A stretch of 64,000 bases of DNA from NCBI GenBank assembly GCA_005888755.1, contig VBBQ01000028.1:84736-148735 (forward strand). The letters are read 5' to 3'. Below the pieces are notes generated by a model. It was given only the letters and a program-made list of their open reading frames with translations, was not told the DNA's origin and did not search any database. The position numbers and the translations under genes are program-made. This stretch comes from Candidatus Bathyarchaeota archaeon. GTDB lineage: Archaea; Thermoproteota; Bathyarchaeia; 40CM-2-53-6. Within the stretch, counting starts at the first letter, position 1, and each line of letters opens with the position of its first letter. This document shows, piece by piece, positions 23,717-32,638 of this stretch.

Positions 23717-24499
23717 TCATCGGCCGAATCTTCTGTAGCGCCTCTGGTAGAGTCTGATGGCCCTTAAGAAATCGATTCTTCGAAACTCCGGCCAGTAAAC
23801 ATCCACGAAGACAAGCTCGCTATAAGCGGCCTGCCACAGAAGGAAGCCGCTCAACCGTTCTTCGCCCGATGTCCGTATGACGAGGTCGGGGTTCGGGTTG
23901 GGGAGGTGCGCGGTATAGAGGTATTTGTGGAATATTCCCTCGTCGATATCTTGAGGTCTCAGGTGTCCTTGGTAGACATCGTCGACGATCTTCTTGGTAG
24001 CGTCGACGATCTCTGCGCGTCCGGTGTAGGCGATTGCGATGTTCAGGAAGTGTCCGGAGTACTGGCTTGTCTCATCCTCTAGTTTCTTCAGGGCGTCTTG
24101 GAGGCTTTCTGGGAGGAGGTCTGTTCTGCCAAGGGCTTTGACCCTGACTTTCTGTGTGTGGAGGCGCTTGTCTCTCCCGAGTTTCCGGGCTTCTTCCTCG
24201 ACGAGTTTGAGGACGGCGTTGACCTCTTCGGCGGGACGATCGAAGTTCTCCGTTGAGAACGTGTAGAGGGTGAGAGTCTTGATTCCGTATTCAAGGCACC
24301 AGTCCAGCACTTCTTCTCCTACTTTGGCGCCGATAATGTGCCCGTCGTTGGGCTGGAGTGCTTTTGCCTCCGCCCATCTTCTGTTGCCGTCTAGTATGAT
24401 TCCGATATGTTCGGGCAGAGGTTTTCCCTTGACCTGTTCGGTTAGCCATTTTTCGTAGGCGGTGTATACTCCCGCGATTCTGAGCAGGCTGTCTAACAT
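23717..24499 (-). CDS. uppS: cis-Prenyl (undecaprenyl-type) diphosphate synthase
   Basis: 260 residues from ATG 24499, which overlaps the mtnP stop (ATGTTAG); an upstream in-frame start at 24556 would lie well inside mtnP and is less likely. Key motifs: HIGIILDGNRRWAEA (catalytic Asp), TLYTFSTENFDRP, and RTSGEERLSGFLLWQAAYSE. The enzyme condenses isopentenyl diphosphate onto an allylic starter to build the dolichyl-type lipid carrier for glycosylation and envelope glycans. In the same minus-strand run as mtnP and smc. Confidence 0.9.
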   Translation of the reverse strand: MLDSLLRIAGVYTAYEKWLTEQVKGKPLPEHIGIILDGNRRWAEAKALQPNDGHIIGAKVGEEVLDWCLEYGIKTLTLYTFSTENFDRPAEEVNAVLKLVEEEARKLGRDKRLHTQKVRVKALGRTDLLPESLQDALKKLEDETSQYSGHFLNIAIAYTGRAEIVDATKKIVDDVYQGHLRPQDIDEGIFHKYLYTAHLPNPNPDLVIRTSGEERLSGFLLWQAAYSELVFVDVYWPEFRRIDFLRAIRLYQRRYRRFGR

Positions 24500-25299
24500 G
24501 TTTGTTCTTTGACCTCCGGTTTGTTCAGCTGGGCTTGGGCGAGCGCTCTTCCACAAGAGCAGCCCTCTCTCGAGTCAGGTGTCTTACCTATAGCTTCTAT
24601 GAGAATCTTGTTCAGGATCTGACCAGTTTCTCTCCCTTTCTCTTCTACCTCTCTGGCTGAAAGTGTTCGCTGGAGTCCGGCCGCCATGTTGGAGACGAAA
24701 CTGATGGATGCATAGCAGAGTTCGAGCTCTCTTGCAAGGAAAGCCTCTGGGGCACCCGTCATTCCGACGATTCCGCCGCCGAGGGCCTTGAGCATCCGGA
24801 TCTCTGCCGGCGTCTCGTATCTGGGGCCTTCAGTGCACGCCATCACAATATCATTTCGGAGGTTCTTCTTATTGTCGGAGCCGGCGCTGGCTATCGCATT
24901 TCTCAGGGTTGGACAGTATGGCTCGGACACGTCAACGTGGGTGACTGGGGAGCCATCGTAGAAGGTTCCTCGCCGCGATTTTGTAAAATCGATCAAGTCT
25001 GAGGGAATAACGATCTCGCCTGGTGCGAGTGAAGCGTCGATTGCACCGACAGCGTTGGTCGCGATTATACGCTCGACGCCGAGACTTTTGAGTCCCCAAA
25101 TGTTAGCTCGATAGTTTACGTTGTGGGGTGGGGCCGTGTGTCCTTCGCCGTGTCGTGGCAGATAGATTGCATCGCGTCCTTTGACTTGTCCAATGGTCAG
25201 GGATGGGGTTGGACCGTAAGGTGTTCCTATGATCTTTTCTTCGCCTCTGACGATGGATTTGACTCCTGAGCCGCCGATGACCGCAATTGGAGGTTTCAT
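24493..25299 (-). CDS. mtnP: S-methyl-5'-thioadenosine phosphorylase
   Basis: 268 residues of the MTAP/PNP family: AVIGGSGV at the N-terminus, LPRHGEGHTAPPHNVNYRAN (phosphate site), ATNAVGAID, and CTEGPRYETPAEIRML, GMTGAPEAFLARELELCYAS. A Cys-rich end, EGCSCGRAL, is usual for thermophile-type MTAP. It splits methylthioadenosine into adenine and methylthioribose-1-phosphate for methionine salvage. It overlaps the coiled-coil gene upstream by 4 bases and uppS downstream by 7. Confidence 0.9.
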   Translation of the reverse strand: MKPPIAVIGGSGVKSIVRGEEKIIGTPYGPTPSLTIGQVKGRDAIYLPRHGEGHTAPPHNVNYRANIWGLKSLGVERIIATNAVGAIDASLAPGEIVIPSDLIDFTKSRRGTFYDGSPVTHVDVSEPYCPTLRNAIASAGSDNKKNLRNDIVMACTEGPRYETPAEIRMLKALGGGIVGMTGAPEAFLARELELCYASISFVSNMAAGLQRTLSAREVEEKGRETGQILNKILIEAIGKTPDSREGCSCGRALAQAQLNKPEVKEQTC

Positions 25300-26060
25300 T
25301 CTTCTTCCTCGTAGAGCGCGCCTAGCTCGTGGAGCGAGAGCTTTGCGCCCTGGCTGAGTTTCTTCTTCGCCGTTTCCTTCAGGTTTTGTTTGTGGGTTTC
25401 TTCTTTTTGGCGCTGGCTCATCTTATCAGCTAGATCGATTGATTTTCTGACAACCTGGTATTGCTCGTCTGTGTCTTTGTATTCTCCGCGGAGCTGGTTT
25501 AGGGATTTTCTGACATCTTCCTGTTTTATCTTGAGTGCTTGGAACCGTTCGGAGAATATCACAGTCTCTTCATGATGTTTCTGGCTTTCTTCTGCGAGTT
25601 CCTGGATTTTGGAGTGGAGCTTGTCTGCTTCCTCGTTATCTTTGGCAACCTCGTCTCGTAGTCGTAGGAGCTTCTTTGACGCTGTTACCTGGATTTCTAG
25701 GGCTCGGATCTTTATCATCAAACGCTTCTCTTCCTCTTTGCCTAACGGGACTGCTTGTACCTGCCACTCAAGCTGTTGCAGCTCGTGTTCGGCTGTTACG
25801 GACGCGAGTAGTTTGGGCGCTGTTTTCTGGAGAGTCTTGAGCTTTGTAATGTTCTGTCTTGCTTTGTCTCTTAGGTTATCGCGGGTTTTCTTGAGGGCTC
25901 GGACTGTCTCGTTCAGCTCGTCGCGGATCTTCCTACTTTCTTGTAGTTCACTCCGGGTCTTATCGAGCTTTCCTCTTATTTCAGAGAATTCTCCTAGAAG
26001 TTTTCGTTCGTCGGTTTTGATCCGCTGGCGCTCGTCTGCGAGCGTGTCGAGATTGGTCAT
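25296..26060 (-). CDS. Archaeal coiled-coil protein (COG1340-like)
   Basis: 254 residues, nearly all predicted coiled coil rich in Lys, Glu and Arg (for example ELQESRKIRDELNETVRALK), interrupted near the middle by LQQLEWQVQAVPLGKEEEKR, which is typical of the uncharacterised archaeal coiled-coil family COG1340. First gene of the overlapping run with mtnP and uppS. Function unknown; the link with SMC genes may hint at chromosome organisation. Confidence 0.75.
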   Translation of the reverse strand: MTNLDTLADERQRIKTDERKLLGEFSEIRGKLDKTRSELQESRKIRDELNETVRALKKTRDNLRDKARQNITKLKTLQKTAPKLLASVTAEHELQQLEWQVQAVPLGKEEEKRLMIKIRALEIQVTASKKLLRLRDEVAKDNEEADKLHSKIQELAEESQKHHEETVIFSERFQALKIKQEDVRKSLNQLRGEYKDTDEQYQVVRKSIDLADKMSQRQKEETHKQNLKETAKKKLSQGAKLSLHELGALYEEEE

Positions 26061-26158
26061 AGCTGGATCCCCCGTTTGGATGGGCGACGGGTTCTGATCC
26101 TTGGCATTGGGGAAGCCGCCTTATAGACGTTCAACTCTCAATATCCACGAGGAGGCTG

Positions 26159-26848
26159 GTGGCGTTGGAGCGGGTTGGGACTCGCTTGTCCATGTTCGGG
26201 ACTGTTCACGTGGACCCTGCCAGCGGAGCTGCTGTTAGGGATACTATTGTCGCGTTGAAGCCGGAGGTTGTGGCCTTGGAGTTGGATGAGGCTCGGATGA
26301 TGGCTCTTGAGAATCCGAAGGCTCAGAGCGGACGCGGCGCTGGAGTATCGTTTCTTACAATGGCCTTGTTGGAGAAGTTTGCGGGCCAGATGACCGGGTC
26401 GCCGCCGGGAACTGAGATGCTGGAGGCGGCGAAGGCTGCGAAGGCTGTCGGGTCCCGAGTGGAGTTTATCGATCTGCCAATCACGAGTACTGGTGCGGCG
26501 TTGAGGAAGCTGCCGAGGAAGGAGAAGGCGAAGCTGATGGTTGACGCGCTGCTCAGCCTTGTGGTCTTGCCTTTCAGCAGGATAAACTGGTCGAAGGTGA
26601 CCGAGGATATGGACTCACAGATCGGGGCTTTCCGGAAGAGGTATCCGGTCTTGAGCAGAATACTGATCGACACGCGCGAGGAGTACATGATCAACCGGTT
26701 GAAACGGGTATTGGACTCGACGACTGGGCAGGTCTTGGCGGTGGTAGGGTTCGGGCACCGAGCCTCGCTGGCGCGAGCCTTAACAGGGTATATGGAGGGA
26801 CCAGGGTTTGCAACGGGCTACTCCTGGCAAGTGTCAACGGGCAGCTGA
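26159..26848 (+). CDS. TraB/PrgY family protein
   Basis: 229 residues. The family signature GTVHVDPASGAAVRDTI and VVALELDEARMMAL is clear, followed by RVEFIDLPI and the C-terminal VLAVVGFGHRASL. TraB-like proteins share a fold with GumN and EreA-type hydrolases and, in plasmid systems, with pheromone shut-down proteins; cellular role in archaea is unknown. This copy is shorter than many archaeal ones, lacking their C-terminal membrane part. GTG start. Confidence 0.75.
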   Translation: MALERVGTRLSMFGTVHVDPASGAAVRDTIVALKPEVVALELDEARMMALENPKAQSGRGAGVSFLTMALLEKFAGQMTGSPPGTEMLEAAKAAKAVGSRVEFIDLPITSTGAALRKLPRKEKAKLMVDALLSLVVLPFSRINWSKVTEDMDSQIGAFRKRYPVLSRILIDTREEYMINRLKRVLDSTTGQVLAVVGFGHRASLARALTGYMEGPGFATGYSWQVSTGS

Positions 26849-27002
26849 AGGGAAACCTAGGGTTCTGCTGGCGGCGGTTTTAGGACCATTTCACGAAGGG
26901 CCACGGAGGAAGGAAGCATAGGCACAGGGAAGTGAACGTGGATTCCAAGCGTTTTCACGAAGGAAGCGGCGCGGGAAAAACGACCACCCATGGGGTCACA
27001 TA

Positions 27003-27036
27003 ATAGTTAGCAGAAAAAAATAGTTACAGAAAAAGA
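27003..27036 (-). terminator. T-rich terminator region after the CinA-like gene
   Basis: Read on the minus strand, two T-rich tracts (CTTTTCTTTTTCTG and TATTTTTTTCTG) follow the stop of the CinA-like gene at 27041. This fits archaeal termination. Confidence 0.55.
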
Positions 27037-27040
27037 AAAG

Positions 27041-27871
27041 TTACGACTCAAGCACTGTCTTGTCAGGCTTTTCTTGACCTTTCGGGTCGTGGTGGGCTGA
27101 TTTCGATAGCTCCCGAAGGAGGTAGGCTATGGCGTTGTCAAGCCTAGCACTAGAATCGGGGTCCACGCTGTAAACATGGAGTTGGATTAGGGTTCTGATT
27201 CCGCCCTCGCGGCCACGCGGATGGGACTTAAAATAAAGTCCGGGAAACGCCTTGCGCGTACGGTCTAGAGCGGGCGCAAGCGCTGACTCGATAATTCCCA
27301 CTAGGTCTACGGACACTTCCTCAGGGGCTTCCCCCTTTGAGGCTCTCAGCATCGGAATGACCGAGCCGGTGAAGATCGCTTTCATCTCGGAAGGAACGCC
27401 TGGAAGGGAGACTAGCCTCGTTGTGCCAACGCTGATCATAACCCCTGGCGCGGTCCCAACAGGATTTGGCAAGGGCTTAGCTCCCTCTGGGAAAGTGGCC
27501 ATTTTTCTGCGAAACCGGGTTAGACCCGTGGAAGCTTCCAGCTTACTGTAACGGGCTTTGACCATTGCCAAGGCTCCCGGGTTCAGTATGAGCCGCTTGT
27601 GAAGGGCAAGTGCGACGCCTTTGAGGGTCATGTCATCATGGGTTGGCCCGAGACCCCCAAGTGTGATCAAGAGATCCGGCTTTCGGCGAAGCGCACCTGT
27701 AACCCCATCCTTTATCGCCGCTAGAGAGTCGCGAAGAACTGTGATCCTCAGAAGAGTCCAACCGAACCTTGTGAAACGTTTCGCCATCCAGTGGGAATTG
27801 GTATCCAGCGTATGCCCGATTAGCAACTCGTTGCCAACAGAGATTATCTCCGCCGTCGGCGATTTCTTCAC
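27041..27871 (-). CDS. CinA-like / MoaB-type molybdopterin-binding domain protein
   Basis: 276 residues. The MoCF_biosynth fold is clear: EIISVGNELLIGHTLDTNSH, DLLITLGGLGPTHDDMT (the GGxGPTxDD motif), and GVMISVGTTRLVSLPGVPSE. This matches CinA N-terminal domains; the C-terminal nicotinamide-nucleotide amidase domain is absent, as in many archaea. Likely an ADP-ribose/NAD-related pyrophosphatase or uncharacterised pterin-binding protein. GTG start; 25 bases after the DUF4443-like gene stop. Confidence 0.75.
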   Translation of the reverse strand: MKKSPTAEIISVGNELLIGHTLDTNSHWMAKRFTRFGWTLLRITVLRDSLAAIKDGVTGALRRKPDLLITLGGLGPTHDDMTLKGVALALHKRLILNPGALAMVKARYSKLEASTGLTRFRRKMATFPEGAKPLPNPVGTAPGVMISVGTTRLVSLPGVPSEMKAIFTGSVIPMLRASKGEAPEEVSVDLVGIIESALAPALDRTRKAFPGLYFKSHPRGREGGIRTLIQLHVYSVDPDSSARLDNAIAYLLRELSKSAHHDPKGQEKPDKTVLES

Positions 27872-27896
27872 TCAGCCATGCCCTCGAAGAACCGGA

Positions 27897-28592
27897 CTAG
27901 TGTTTCTCCAATGAGAGAACAGCGGCCAGTGCCCCAGAGAGAGCGCGGTTCGCGTCCTTCCCGAAACCGATAATCACGAGGTCATTTTCAGATGGATGGA
28001 AGAATTCTCGAATTCGAGCGTCTTCACGTGGTGATAGCTCGGCAACCTTCTTGTTGTCAGGTGGAATCGAGAGCTTTCCGTTGACAACAGCTATTGTTAG
28101 GGTTCCTTCGGCGCCTACCTTGATAGCTTCGTCCCTTTGTGAGACTCCTGTTATCCCGGGCTTGTACATTTTCGCCAGGTGGACTCCTACCGAGACTTTG
28201 CCAGGGACGAGTTCTGTCTCATCTAGTGTTTTGATCTCGCGCACGGCGATCTGCTTGAGATATTTCTGCAATGTCTCTCGTCCTTGCCTGGAAAGCTTGA
28301 CGCCCGTTCCTTCACCAACTTCAACCAGGCCCTGTTCCGCGAGCCTCTCCAACAAACCACGGGTAACACCGTCGTTGATCTGAAGCGCCTGGGCAAGAGC
28401 GCGGCGTCCAACAGGACCTTGTTCGTCGATGAGAACTAGGGCGTTTAGAAGCTGGACTGTAGTAAGCTGGGGAAGCGGACCCCTCGCTCCACGACGCCAC
28501 TTGTCCAGCATTTCCTCTAACATAAGATTCGACAGCCGGAGCGATCCGGCCGATGAAAAGTTAACTCTTCCCAAGAGACCAGGTGTGTTCAT
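27897..28592 (-). CDS. DUF4443-type winged-helix protein
   Basis: 231 residues. A winged helix (QLLNALVLIDEQGPVGRRAL, QALQINDGVTRGLLERLAEQ) precedes a second alpha/beta domain (GVSQRDEAIKVGAEGTLTIA, ENDLVIIGFGKDANRALSGA) characteristic of the archaeal DUF4443 group. Probably a ligand-sensing regulator. An alternative start at ATG 28523 would drop the first 23 residues and place a TTAACTTTT box at about the right distance, so the true start is unsettled. Followed by the CinA-like gene. Confidence 0.65.
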   Translation of the reverse strand: MNTPGLLGRVNFSSAGSLRLSNLMLEEMLDKWRRGARGPLPQLTTVQLLNALVLIDEQGPVGRRALAQALQINDGVTRGLLERLAEQGLVEVGEGTGVKLSRQGRETLQKYLKQIAVREIKTLDETELVPGKVSVGVHLAKMYKPGITGVSQRDEAIKVGAEGTLTIAVVNGKLSIPPDNKKVAELSPREDARIREFFHPSENDLVIIGFGKDANRALSGALAAVLSLEKH

Positions 28593-28627
28593 TAAGACTT
28601 CATTGTCCGGCGCGTATCATCGAAGCA

Positions 28628-29956
28628 CTAGTTGCTCACTGTTTTCCCGCAGTTAGGGCAGACGAGTGTCCCACGGGAGACCATTGTGGCGCAATGGGGA
28701 CACCATTCAAAGTCTCTTTGCTCAACATGTCTCTCATCAAGGACTCCCTGTGCCTTGTCAGACTCGGTCTGGGCATTATCCACCTTCCCCGCATACGTGT
28801 AATCGAGCTTCGGAAAGTTGGTCGTTAGCGGCCTTCCTTTGATCCAAGCGGGAGGTGGTACGAAGCAAAATCCTGACACTAATCCCCTCAACCTTTCAAA
28901 AACGCCAGCTTCCTGAGTAATCATGACAGTGAGACTCCTCCCCGCCTTGGGTCTGACTATCAGGTGTCCACGTCTTATTGTGCCAGGCGTCTTGAGATCT
29001 ATCTGGGAGATATCCTCCCTCCGAATCTCAAAGTCTCTCTTGCGTTCCAGTTCGTCTATGGACACAGGATCTCCGAAACGCAATCTTCTCTGCCCCCAAG
29101 CAATGATAACTAGAATGATCGGGAGGGCGATGAAATAGGCGTACGCAGGCGAAACTCCGACAAGGATGCCAATTGCTGAGACTCCGCCGATTGCCGCCAA
29201 CGCGGCAAGGACGAGTATTACAACAAACCATCGGCTGGTCCTAACTCCCATGATTCTCTGAGAAGTAAAGTAGACTCCATACCCTCCCCCAAAGTTGCCC
29301 TTTTTCTTCAAGCCCCCGGTCATGAGGCCACCGAAGTATTCTTCTTTCTCGCGAGTGAACTCACGCCAAGCGGCGACTCCAGCGGACAGCTGTTCTTGTT
29401 CGACTAGTAGGGATTCGAGATTTCTACCTTCAGGGTGAAGAAGCAGCCATTTGTTTCTGAACATCTTAGTAACAAAGTGCAAGTCAGCTAGATCCAAGAC
29501 CAAAACTACTCCGACTAGGACAAATCCGAGTAGCCACCAATTGGAAAATGCGTCCAGAGAAGGCAGGATGCCGACTAGTACGCCAACTCCAATTATATAG
29601 ACGAAAGAGAACATCGCGAAGATGCTACTCCAGCGATTCCAACTGACGTCCCATTTGTAGAAGCCAGGGTGACTACTCTGGAAATGCGAAGATCGGGAAA
29701 GTTTGCCCTCCCGGCCTCCGCCGAACTCAGTCCCACAAAGCTGACAAACATAGTTCCGAGCGTAGATTTTCCACGGTGCAATTCCGATAATGCCGACAAT
29801 CAGTCCTACAACGAAAACTGTGGTGCCAGCGGGCGTGAAGTGGCAATCTGGAGTTGGCTGGCCGGGGGCAGCCAAGCATTGATTAATTCGACCGCTATAA
29901 TACACCATCCCCAGTCCAAGAAACGCCATAACGGTTTCGATGGTGTTCCTTTTCAT
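28628..29956 (-). CDS. Membrane protein with two zinc motifs and a PH-like domain
   Basis: 442 residues. Two N-terminal helices (TVMAFLGLGMVYYSG, TVFVVGLIVGIIGIAP) precede a CQLCGTEF...H-x-H zinc-like segment, two more helices, a PH-like domain split by two helices (GVYFTSQRIMGVRTSR; ISQIDLKTPGTIRRGHLIV), and a C-terminal zinc ribbon CPHCATMVSRGTLVCPNCG. The PH-like part is paralogous to the protein at 8465-8902. Probably a membrane-stress or lipid-interacting protein; no function established. Confidence 0.65.
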   Translation of the reverse strand: MKRNTIETVMAFLGLGMVYYSGRINQCLAAPGQPTPDCHFTPAGTTVFVVGLIVGIIGIAPWKIYARNYVCQLCGTEFGGGREGKLSRSSHFQSSHPGFYKWDVSWNRWSSIFAMFSFVYIIGVGVLVGILPSLDAFSNWWLLGFVLVGVVLVLDLADLHFVTKMFRNKWLLLHPEGRNLESLLVEQEQLSAGVAAWREFTREKEEYFGGLMTGGLKKKGNFGGGYGVYFTSQRIMGVRTSRWFVVILVLAALAAIGGVSAIGILVGVSPAYAYFIALPIILVIIAWGQRRLRFGDPVSIDELERKRDFEIRREDISQIDLKTPGTIRRGHLIVRPKAGRSLTVMITQEAGVFERLRGLVSGFCFVPPPAWIKGRPLTTNFPKLDYTYAGKVDNAQTESDKAQGVLDERHVEQRDFEWCPHCATMVSRGTLVCPNCGKTVSN

Positions 29957-30042
29957 TTTCTCCTTCCGTCGCTAGCCTCAATTGGGGTTTCCAGTTTAAT
30001 AATGGACGATTTCCGTAACTTCGCAACCTACAGGATCTTAGG

Positions 30043-30543
30043 GTGAAGATCAACGTGAGCGAACTTCGGGTGAGGCCTCTTCAGACATCGGATCGCAATT
30101 GGGTCGCGTCCTTCACCAAGTCTCACTGGGGTTCCGAAATTATCGTCGCCAAGGGCCGGATAATTCGCCCGGCTGAACTTGATGGTTTTGCAGCTTCCAA
30201 GGGAAAAGAACCAATCGGTTTGCTGACCTATAGAATCGAGGGTCTTGATTGCGAGATTGTTACGATAGATAGCACCGTTGAAGGTGCCGGAGTTGGAACA
30301 GCACTGATCAACGCTGTCAGGAAAATAGCGAAGGCGAAGCGCTGTAAGCGGCTCTGGCTCATAACTACGAATGACAATCTAAACGCCTTAGGGTTCTATC
30401 AGAAAAGAGGTTTCCGAATCATAGCGGTCCGTCCCAATGCTGTGGATGAGGCTAGGAAATTGAAGCCTCAGATTTCCTTGAAGGCGGCGAACGGGATTCC
30501 GATTAGGGATGAGTTGGAACTAGAACTTGAGCTGTCAGAGTAA
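30043..30543 (+). CDS. GNAT acetyltransferase
   Basis: 166 residues from a GTG start. It has VRPLQTSDRNWVASFTKSHW, the acetyl-CoA loop DSTVEGAGVGTALINAVRKI (a variant of the R/Q-x-x-G-x-G/A motif) and LWLITTNDNLNALGFYQKRG, the standard GNAT motif B. Substrate unknown. The last residues are strongly acidic (ELELELELSE). Confidence 0.8.
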   Translation: MKINVSELRVRPLQTSDRNWVASFTKSHWGSEIIVAKGRIIRPAELDGFAASKGKEPIGLLTYRIEGLDCEIVTIDSTVEGAGVGTALINAVRKIAKAKRCKRLWLITTNDNLNALGFYQKRGFRIIAVRPNAVDEARKLKPQISLKAANGIPIRDELELELELSE

Positions 30544-30597
30544 GACGGTTCTTCCAAGATGGGATACTGTCAGACGGGATTTCTAAGAATACTATCG

Positions 30598-30849
30598 CTA
30601 CGGTTTCTTCTTATCGCTGAGCCACCATTTCAGATAATCTTTGTGGCGTCGTTTTTTCTCTTCGTCCGCGGATTCCTCGGTGCGAAGCATCTTCTCTCTT
30701 CCTTCGAGAAGGTTTTGCTGGGTGAAGGTTAGGCCGCAACTCTTGCACGCGTACGACTTGATTGCAGGGTCATAACTTAGGTTTCCACCGCACTCCAAGC
30801 AATAGTTCGGCAAACTTCTCCTCAAGAAGAAATTCGGCTCCGGAACCAA
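30598..30849 (-). CDS. Small zinc-ribbon protein
   Basis: 83 residues. CLECGGNL ... CKSCGL gives a four-Cys zinc ribbon (C-x2-C, 15 residues, C-x2-C) like that of archaeal transcription-associated or ribosomal-associated proteins, followed by a highly charged helix (ESADEEKKRRHKDYLKWWL). Convergent with the acetyltransferase gene upstream. Role unknown. Confidence 0.65.
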   Translation of the reverse strand: MVPEPNFFLRRSLPNYCLECGGNLSYDPAIKSYACKSCGLTFTQQNLLEGREKMLRTEESADEEKKRRHKDYLKWWLSDKKKP

Positions 30850-31126
30850 ATAAAGATTCGGTTACTCAAACGGGCCAAGGACGAAAAAATCGGACCTTGC
30901 AGCTAGAAAATCGTCTGTCCCCATGTACTTGCCAGACGCATTAGACCGTTGACACCTAGTCGTTCAGTTCAAGGGACTGAAAGATCGCCTGGGAGGCTTG
31001 ATATTTGGGAAGGTCGGCTCGCGTCACGGCGAACGAGACCGGGAGCTTTGAAAAGAATCCCGTTTGGGCTCTGTTCAATTGTTTTGGATTAAATCATGGG
31101 TTCCTAGTCCGATGGTCTGAGAGAAA

Positions 31127-31690
31127 ATGGCACAGGACACACACCAACCCATGGCAAAGCGCGGAAAGAGGACAATACTGCTGGCTCTTGTACTAGTATT
31201 GGTGGTCGTTGGAGGGGTCGTGGGATTCCTCTTCTACGCGCCCTCGAACGCGCAGATAAGCATCAGGGACCCTCCACAGCAACCCTACGACTCGAGCGTT
31301 CAAGCGATCTACGTGAGCTTCACCAGTATCGAGATACACTCTGCTAACGCCGGTGACGCTAGCGGATGGCACACAGTAACCACAAGCGCGACAGTAAACC
31401 TGTTTACAGTGCTCAACGTATCCAAGGTTCTTGGCAAGGCTTCATTGCCAGCCGGAAGGTACACCGAACTGAGATTCAACGTCAGCGCGATCATCGTGAC
31501 CATATCCGGGATTAACGTGACCTTCACTATGCCCAGCGCATCTCCAAAGATACCGATAACCGGCGCAGGAGCACAAGCTTACGGTGCGCTGACTGTGAAC
31601 ATTGTGCTGGACCTTTCCTTCAAGAATAGCGAGATTCTGAACAATCCGACGCTGAAGCTAAACCCGGTTGCCACGGCAGAGGTAGCCTAG
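31127..31690 (+). CDS. Membrane-anchored DUF4382-type extracellular protein
   Basis: 187 residues. A Lys/Arg patch (AKRGKRT) and one long helix (ILLALVLVLVVVGGVVGFLF) anchor the protein; the rest lies outside: YVSFTSIEIHSANAGDASGW, NLFTVLNVSKVLGKASLPAG, RYTELRFNVS fit the DUF4382 beta-sandwich. An in-frame ATG at 31151 could also serve. A TATA-like GATTAAATC lies about 35 bases upstream. Probably a surface protein of unknown ligand. Confidence 0.7.
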   Translation: MAQDTHQPMAKRGKRTILLALVLVLVVVGGVVGFLFYAPSNAQISIRDPPQQPYDSSVQAIYVSFTSIEIHSANAGDASGWHTVTTSATVNLFTVLNVSKVLGKASLPAGRYTELRFNVSAIIVTISGINVTFTMPSASPKIPITGAGAQAYGALTVNIVLDLSFKNSEILNNPTLKLNPVATAEVA

Positions 31691-31889
31691 CCCAGCTCTG
31701 CTGAACAGCAATCCTACCACACCATCGATTCCTGAGAACAGTACTTTAGGCTAATCTCCCTCTTTTTCCATGTTGAACAATATTACTGCTAATTGGAAGG
31801 TTCATGCTTTCGAGTCCACAAGATCAAAATCGCGCTTGCATAGGAGGAACGGTTAATATGCAGAATACGCCGGTCAGAATTCGATTCGA

Positions 31890-32288
31890 ATGCCTCGATA
31901 TCATGGCAACATGCACAAGAAGAAAGCCACCGGCGGGATTAAGCGCCCATGGCGCGGAAAACGCGCCTACGAGGCTGGTGGAGAACCAGTCGAGACAACC
32001 CTTGGTAAAGTCAAGCAGAGAAGAGTTGGAATTCGAGGCGGGGCTCAAAAGATCAGATTGGCATCGGCTGACTGGGCTGTCGTCACCGACAAATCGACAG
32101 GAAAGTCGTCGAAGTCGAAGCTTCTACGGGTTGTCAAGAATCCAGCAAATATTGACTATCAGAGGAGAGGCGTAATTACGAAAGGTGCGATCGTCGATAC
32201 GGAGCTAGGCCAAGCGCGCGTCACTTCTCGTCCCGGACAAGACGGAGTCATCAACGCGGTCCTCGTATCCCAAGCCAGCAAATCCTAA
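31890..32288 (+). CDS. rps8e: Ribosomal protein S8e (eS8)
   Basis: 132 residues. KKKATGGIKRPWRGKRAYEA near the start, VGIRGGAQKIRLASADWAVV, then VVKNPANIDYQRRGVITKGA are hallmark archaeal S8e segments. A component of the small ribosomal subunit, found only in archaea and eukaryotes. A TATA-like GGTTAATATG sits about 35 bases before the ATG. SRP19 follows 19 bases later, a pairing often seen in archaea. Confidence 0.95.
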   Translation: MPRYHGNMHKKKATGGIKRPWRGKRAYEAGGEPVETTLGKVKQRRVGIRGGAQKIRLASADWAVVTDKSTGKSSKSKLLRVVKNPANIDYQRRGVITKGAIVDTELGQARVTSRPGQDGVINAVLVSQASKS

Positions 32289-32307
32289 GAAAGAATGTGA
32301 AGCCAGG

Positions 32308-32631
32308 GTGAAAAACCCGGGTCACATTATCATCTGGCCATTCCACATCGACAGCACAAAGACCAGAGGACAGGGAAGAAAACTCCCAATAGCGAGAGCG
32401 CTCAAGCAACCGAATCTTAGAGAGATCATCCAAGCCGCAACGATACTGGGTTATGTTCCGGAACCGAAGGAAAAATCGGCAATGCCCAGCCTTCACTGGG
32501 AGAAGGCAGGATACGTTACCGTCAAGAAGACAGCTCCGAAGGTTGCAATGCTGAAATCGATCGCCGGAGAGATCGTGAAGATCCGACAGAAGGAGGCCCA
32601 GGCCGCCGAACCGAAAAAAGACCGGCGATAG
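32308..32631 (+). CDS. srp19: Signal recognition particle protein SRP19
   Basis: 107 residues from a GTG start. HIIIWPFHIDSTKTRGQGRK, LPIARALKQPNLREIIQAAT and the basic C-terminus fit SRP19. It binds 7S RNA helices 6 and 8 and readies the particle for SRP54. It sits 19 bases after rps8e. The 7S RNA itself is not in the window. Confidence 0.92.
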   Translation: MKNPGHIIIWPFHIDSTKTRGQGRKLPIARALKQPNLREIIQAATILGYVPEPKEKSAMPSLHWEKAGYVTVKKTAPKVAMLKSIAGEIVKIRQKEAQAAEPKKDRR

Positions 32632-32638
32632 ACTCGAC

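Noticed and set aside
31804-32175. Plus-strand frame overlapping S8e
   Set aside because: Out-of-frame shadow of the ribosomal gene.
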